6,579 nucleotides of DNA from Bacteroidales bacterium UBA4459 (GTDB lineage: Bacteria > Bacteroidota > Bacteroidia > Bacteroidales > F082): NCBI GenBank assembly GCA_002389465.1, contig DGOT01000041.1, forward strand, positions 7,990 through 14,568, in the 5' to 3' direction. The translations under genes and the position numbers were made by a program. Each line of letters opens with the position of its first letter. Positions within the stretch are counted from its first letter, which is position 1. This document shows, piece after piece, positions 5,952-6,579 of this stretch. The notes below the pieces were generated by a model. That model was not told the DNA's origin. It ran no database searches and saw only the letters and a list, made by a program, of their open reading frames with translations.

Positions 5952-6443
5952 TCATTCATTTTCAGGTTCCGGGCGTCTTTTGAAATCAAGGGAAACAGAA
6001 TTAACACAATACCTTAAACCAGTAGGTTGCGGTCCGTCAGGAAATACATGCCCGAGGTGGCTGTTGCAGGAGGCGCATTTTATTTCGATGCGTTGCATGC
6101 CAAAACTGTTGTCGGGCACTTCTAAAACGGCTTTCTTATCTATACCTTCGTAAAAACTGGGCCAACCCGAGCCCGAATCGTATTTAGTGTCAGAACGAAA
6201 CAACTCGGCGCCACAAGCTACGCAGTAATATATTCCCTGTTCATCATGCTTGTAATATTTTCCTGTGAATGGTGGTTCGGTACCGCAATTGCGCAATACA
6301 GTGTATTGTTCGGTTGTAAGTTCCTGCTTCCACTGCTCTTGGGTTTTAATAGAGTTTTTGTTTTCTTTCATAGGGGGCTCAGTTGTTTGCCCGATCAGGC
6401 TCGAAGTAATAAGTATTAAAAAAGTAACTAATAAGTTGCGCAT
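5952..6443 (-). CDS. msrB: Peptide-methionine (R)-S-oxide reductase MsrB, exported
   Basis: This 163-residue protein reduces methionine-R-sulfoxide in proteins back to methionine. Residues 1-19 (MRNLLVTFLILITSSLIGQ) look like a Sec signal peptide with no lipobox Cys, so the enzyme should be periplasmic or secreted. The mature part is a full MsrB domain: GTEPPFTGKYY (54-64), zinc-binding pairs C74/C77 and C123/C126, SGSGWPSFYEG (90-100), HLGHVF (129-134), and catalytic C146 in RYCVNSVSLDF. C53, just before GTEPPF, is a plausible resolving cysteine for a thioredoxin-like recycling step. The ATG at 6443 is preferred over the internal Met25 because it supplies the signal peptide and has a promoter box 20 bases upstream. 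No MsrA domain is fused or adjacent. The membrane-protein gene follows on the same strand. Confidence 0.96.
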   Translation of the reverse strand: MRNLLVTFLILITSSLIGQTTEPPMKENKNSIKTQEQWKQELTTEQYTVLRNCGTEPPFTGKYYKHDEQGIYYCVACGAELFRSDTKYDSGSGWPSFYEGIDKKAVLEVPDNSFGMQRIEIKCASCNSHLGHVFPDGPQPTGLRYCVNSVSLDFKRRPEPENE

Positions 6444-6462
6444 CTGTATGAGTGTAAGAGAA

Positions 6463-6470
6463 CAAAGTTA
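6463..6470 (-). promoter_or_regulatory. Promoter -7 box of msrB (TAACTTTG)
   Basis: The minus strand reads TAACTTTG, an exact match to the Bacteroidota housekeeping consensus TAnnTTTG. Transcription would begin near 6457, leaving a leader of about 14 bases before the msrB ATG. No convincing -33 TTTG element lies 19-21 bases further upstream, which is tolerated in many promoters of this phylum. Confidence 0.6.
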
Positions 6471-6521
6471 AAGGATTAATTACATGCCTTATGTGAAAAA
6501 TATCTGTGTCATTGTTATTAT

Positions 6522-6537
6522 CCGTATATTTATACGG
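6522..6537. promoter_or_regulatory. Palindrome CCGTATA-TT-TATACGG upstream of msrB
   Basis: Perfect seven-base arms around TT make a 16-base palindrome about 80 bases upstream of the msrB start and about 50 bases upstream of its -7 box. No T-tract follows on either strand, so an operator is more likely than a terminator. It could serve msrB or a divergent gene that begins at or beyond the right edge, where an ATG lies at 6575. Confidence 0.35.
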
Positions 6538-6579
6538 TTGTTAGGGAGTTATAAAACCAGTTGCGTCCTAAACGATGAA

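Noticed and set aside
1..6579. CRISPR array, insertion sequence or defence island
   Set aside because: No regularly spaced identical repeats, transposase, nuclease, toxin-antitoxin or phage-like coding region is visible; the regular repetition in the window is within the PAS domains.

Overview
The window reads as a chromosomal segment from a member of the Bacteroidota, probably a free-living one. The reasons are AT-rich intergenic DNA, little sign of Shine-Dalgarno sequences before the starts, an exact TAnnTTTG box (the Bacteroidota -7 promoter element) upstream of msrB, and a soluble multi-PAS histidine kinase paired with a NarL-type regulator. I cannot name a genus from the sequence.

Layout. 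Bases 1-19 are the 3' end of a plus-strand tRNA (probably tRNA-Asp) with an encoded CCA, followed by a strong intrinsic terminator (31-57). A gene-poor stretch of about 860 bases follows. It holds two diverged tandem copies of a 230-270 base element (about 181-427 and 571-834). Each copy ends, on the minus strand, in a terminator-like hairpin, and this is the least explained part of the window. From 859 to 6443 every gene is on the minus strand. Going right to left in transcription order they are: a signal-peptide-bearing methionine sulfoxide reductase B (msrB), a small three-helix membrane protein, a 1233-residue histidine kinase with eight PAS domains, and a 209-residue LuxR/NarL-type response regulator. 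A weak intrinsic terminator lies downstream of the regulator.

How the genes work together. The kinase and regulator form an evident two-component pair, 22 bases apart and in one transcription unit. The kinase has no membrane segment, so it should read cytoplasmic cues through its PAS array, phosphorylate Asp53 of the regulator, and probably also dephosphorylate it through its HDxxxQ motif. Two inverted repeats upstream of the kinase are candidate operators. msrB and the membrane-protein gene are a separate co-directional pair, separated from the kinase by 251 bases that contain a cluster of three compact hairpins resembling a REP-type intergenic repeat. The exported MsrB would repair oxidised methionine in envelope proteins; any link between it and the kinase is unproven.

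No CRISPR array, insertion sequence, transposase or phage gene is visible. The most noteworthy signals are the paired minus-strand elements at 181-834, the hairpin cluster at 5441-5526, the dyads upstream of the kinase, and the regular 125-residue PAS array.
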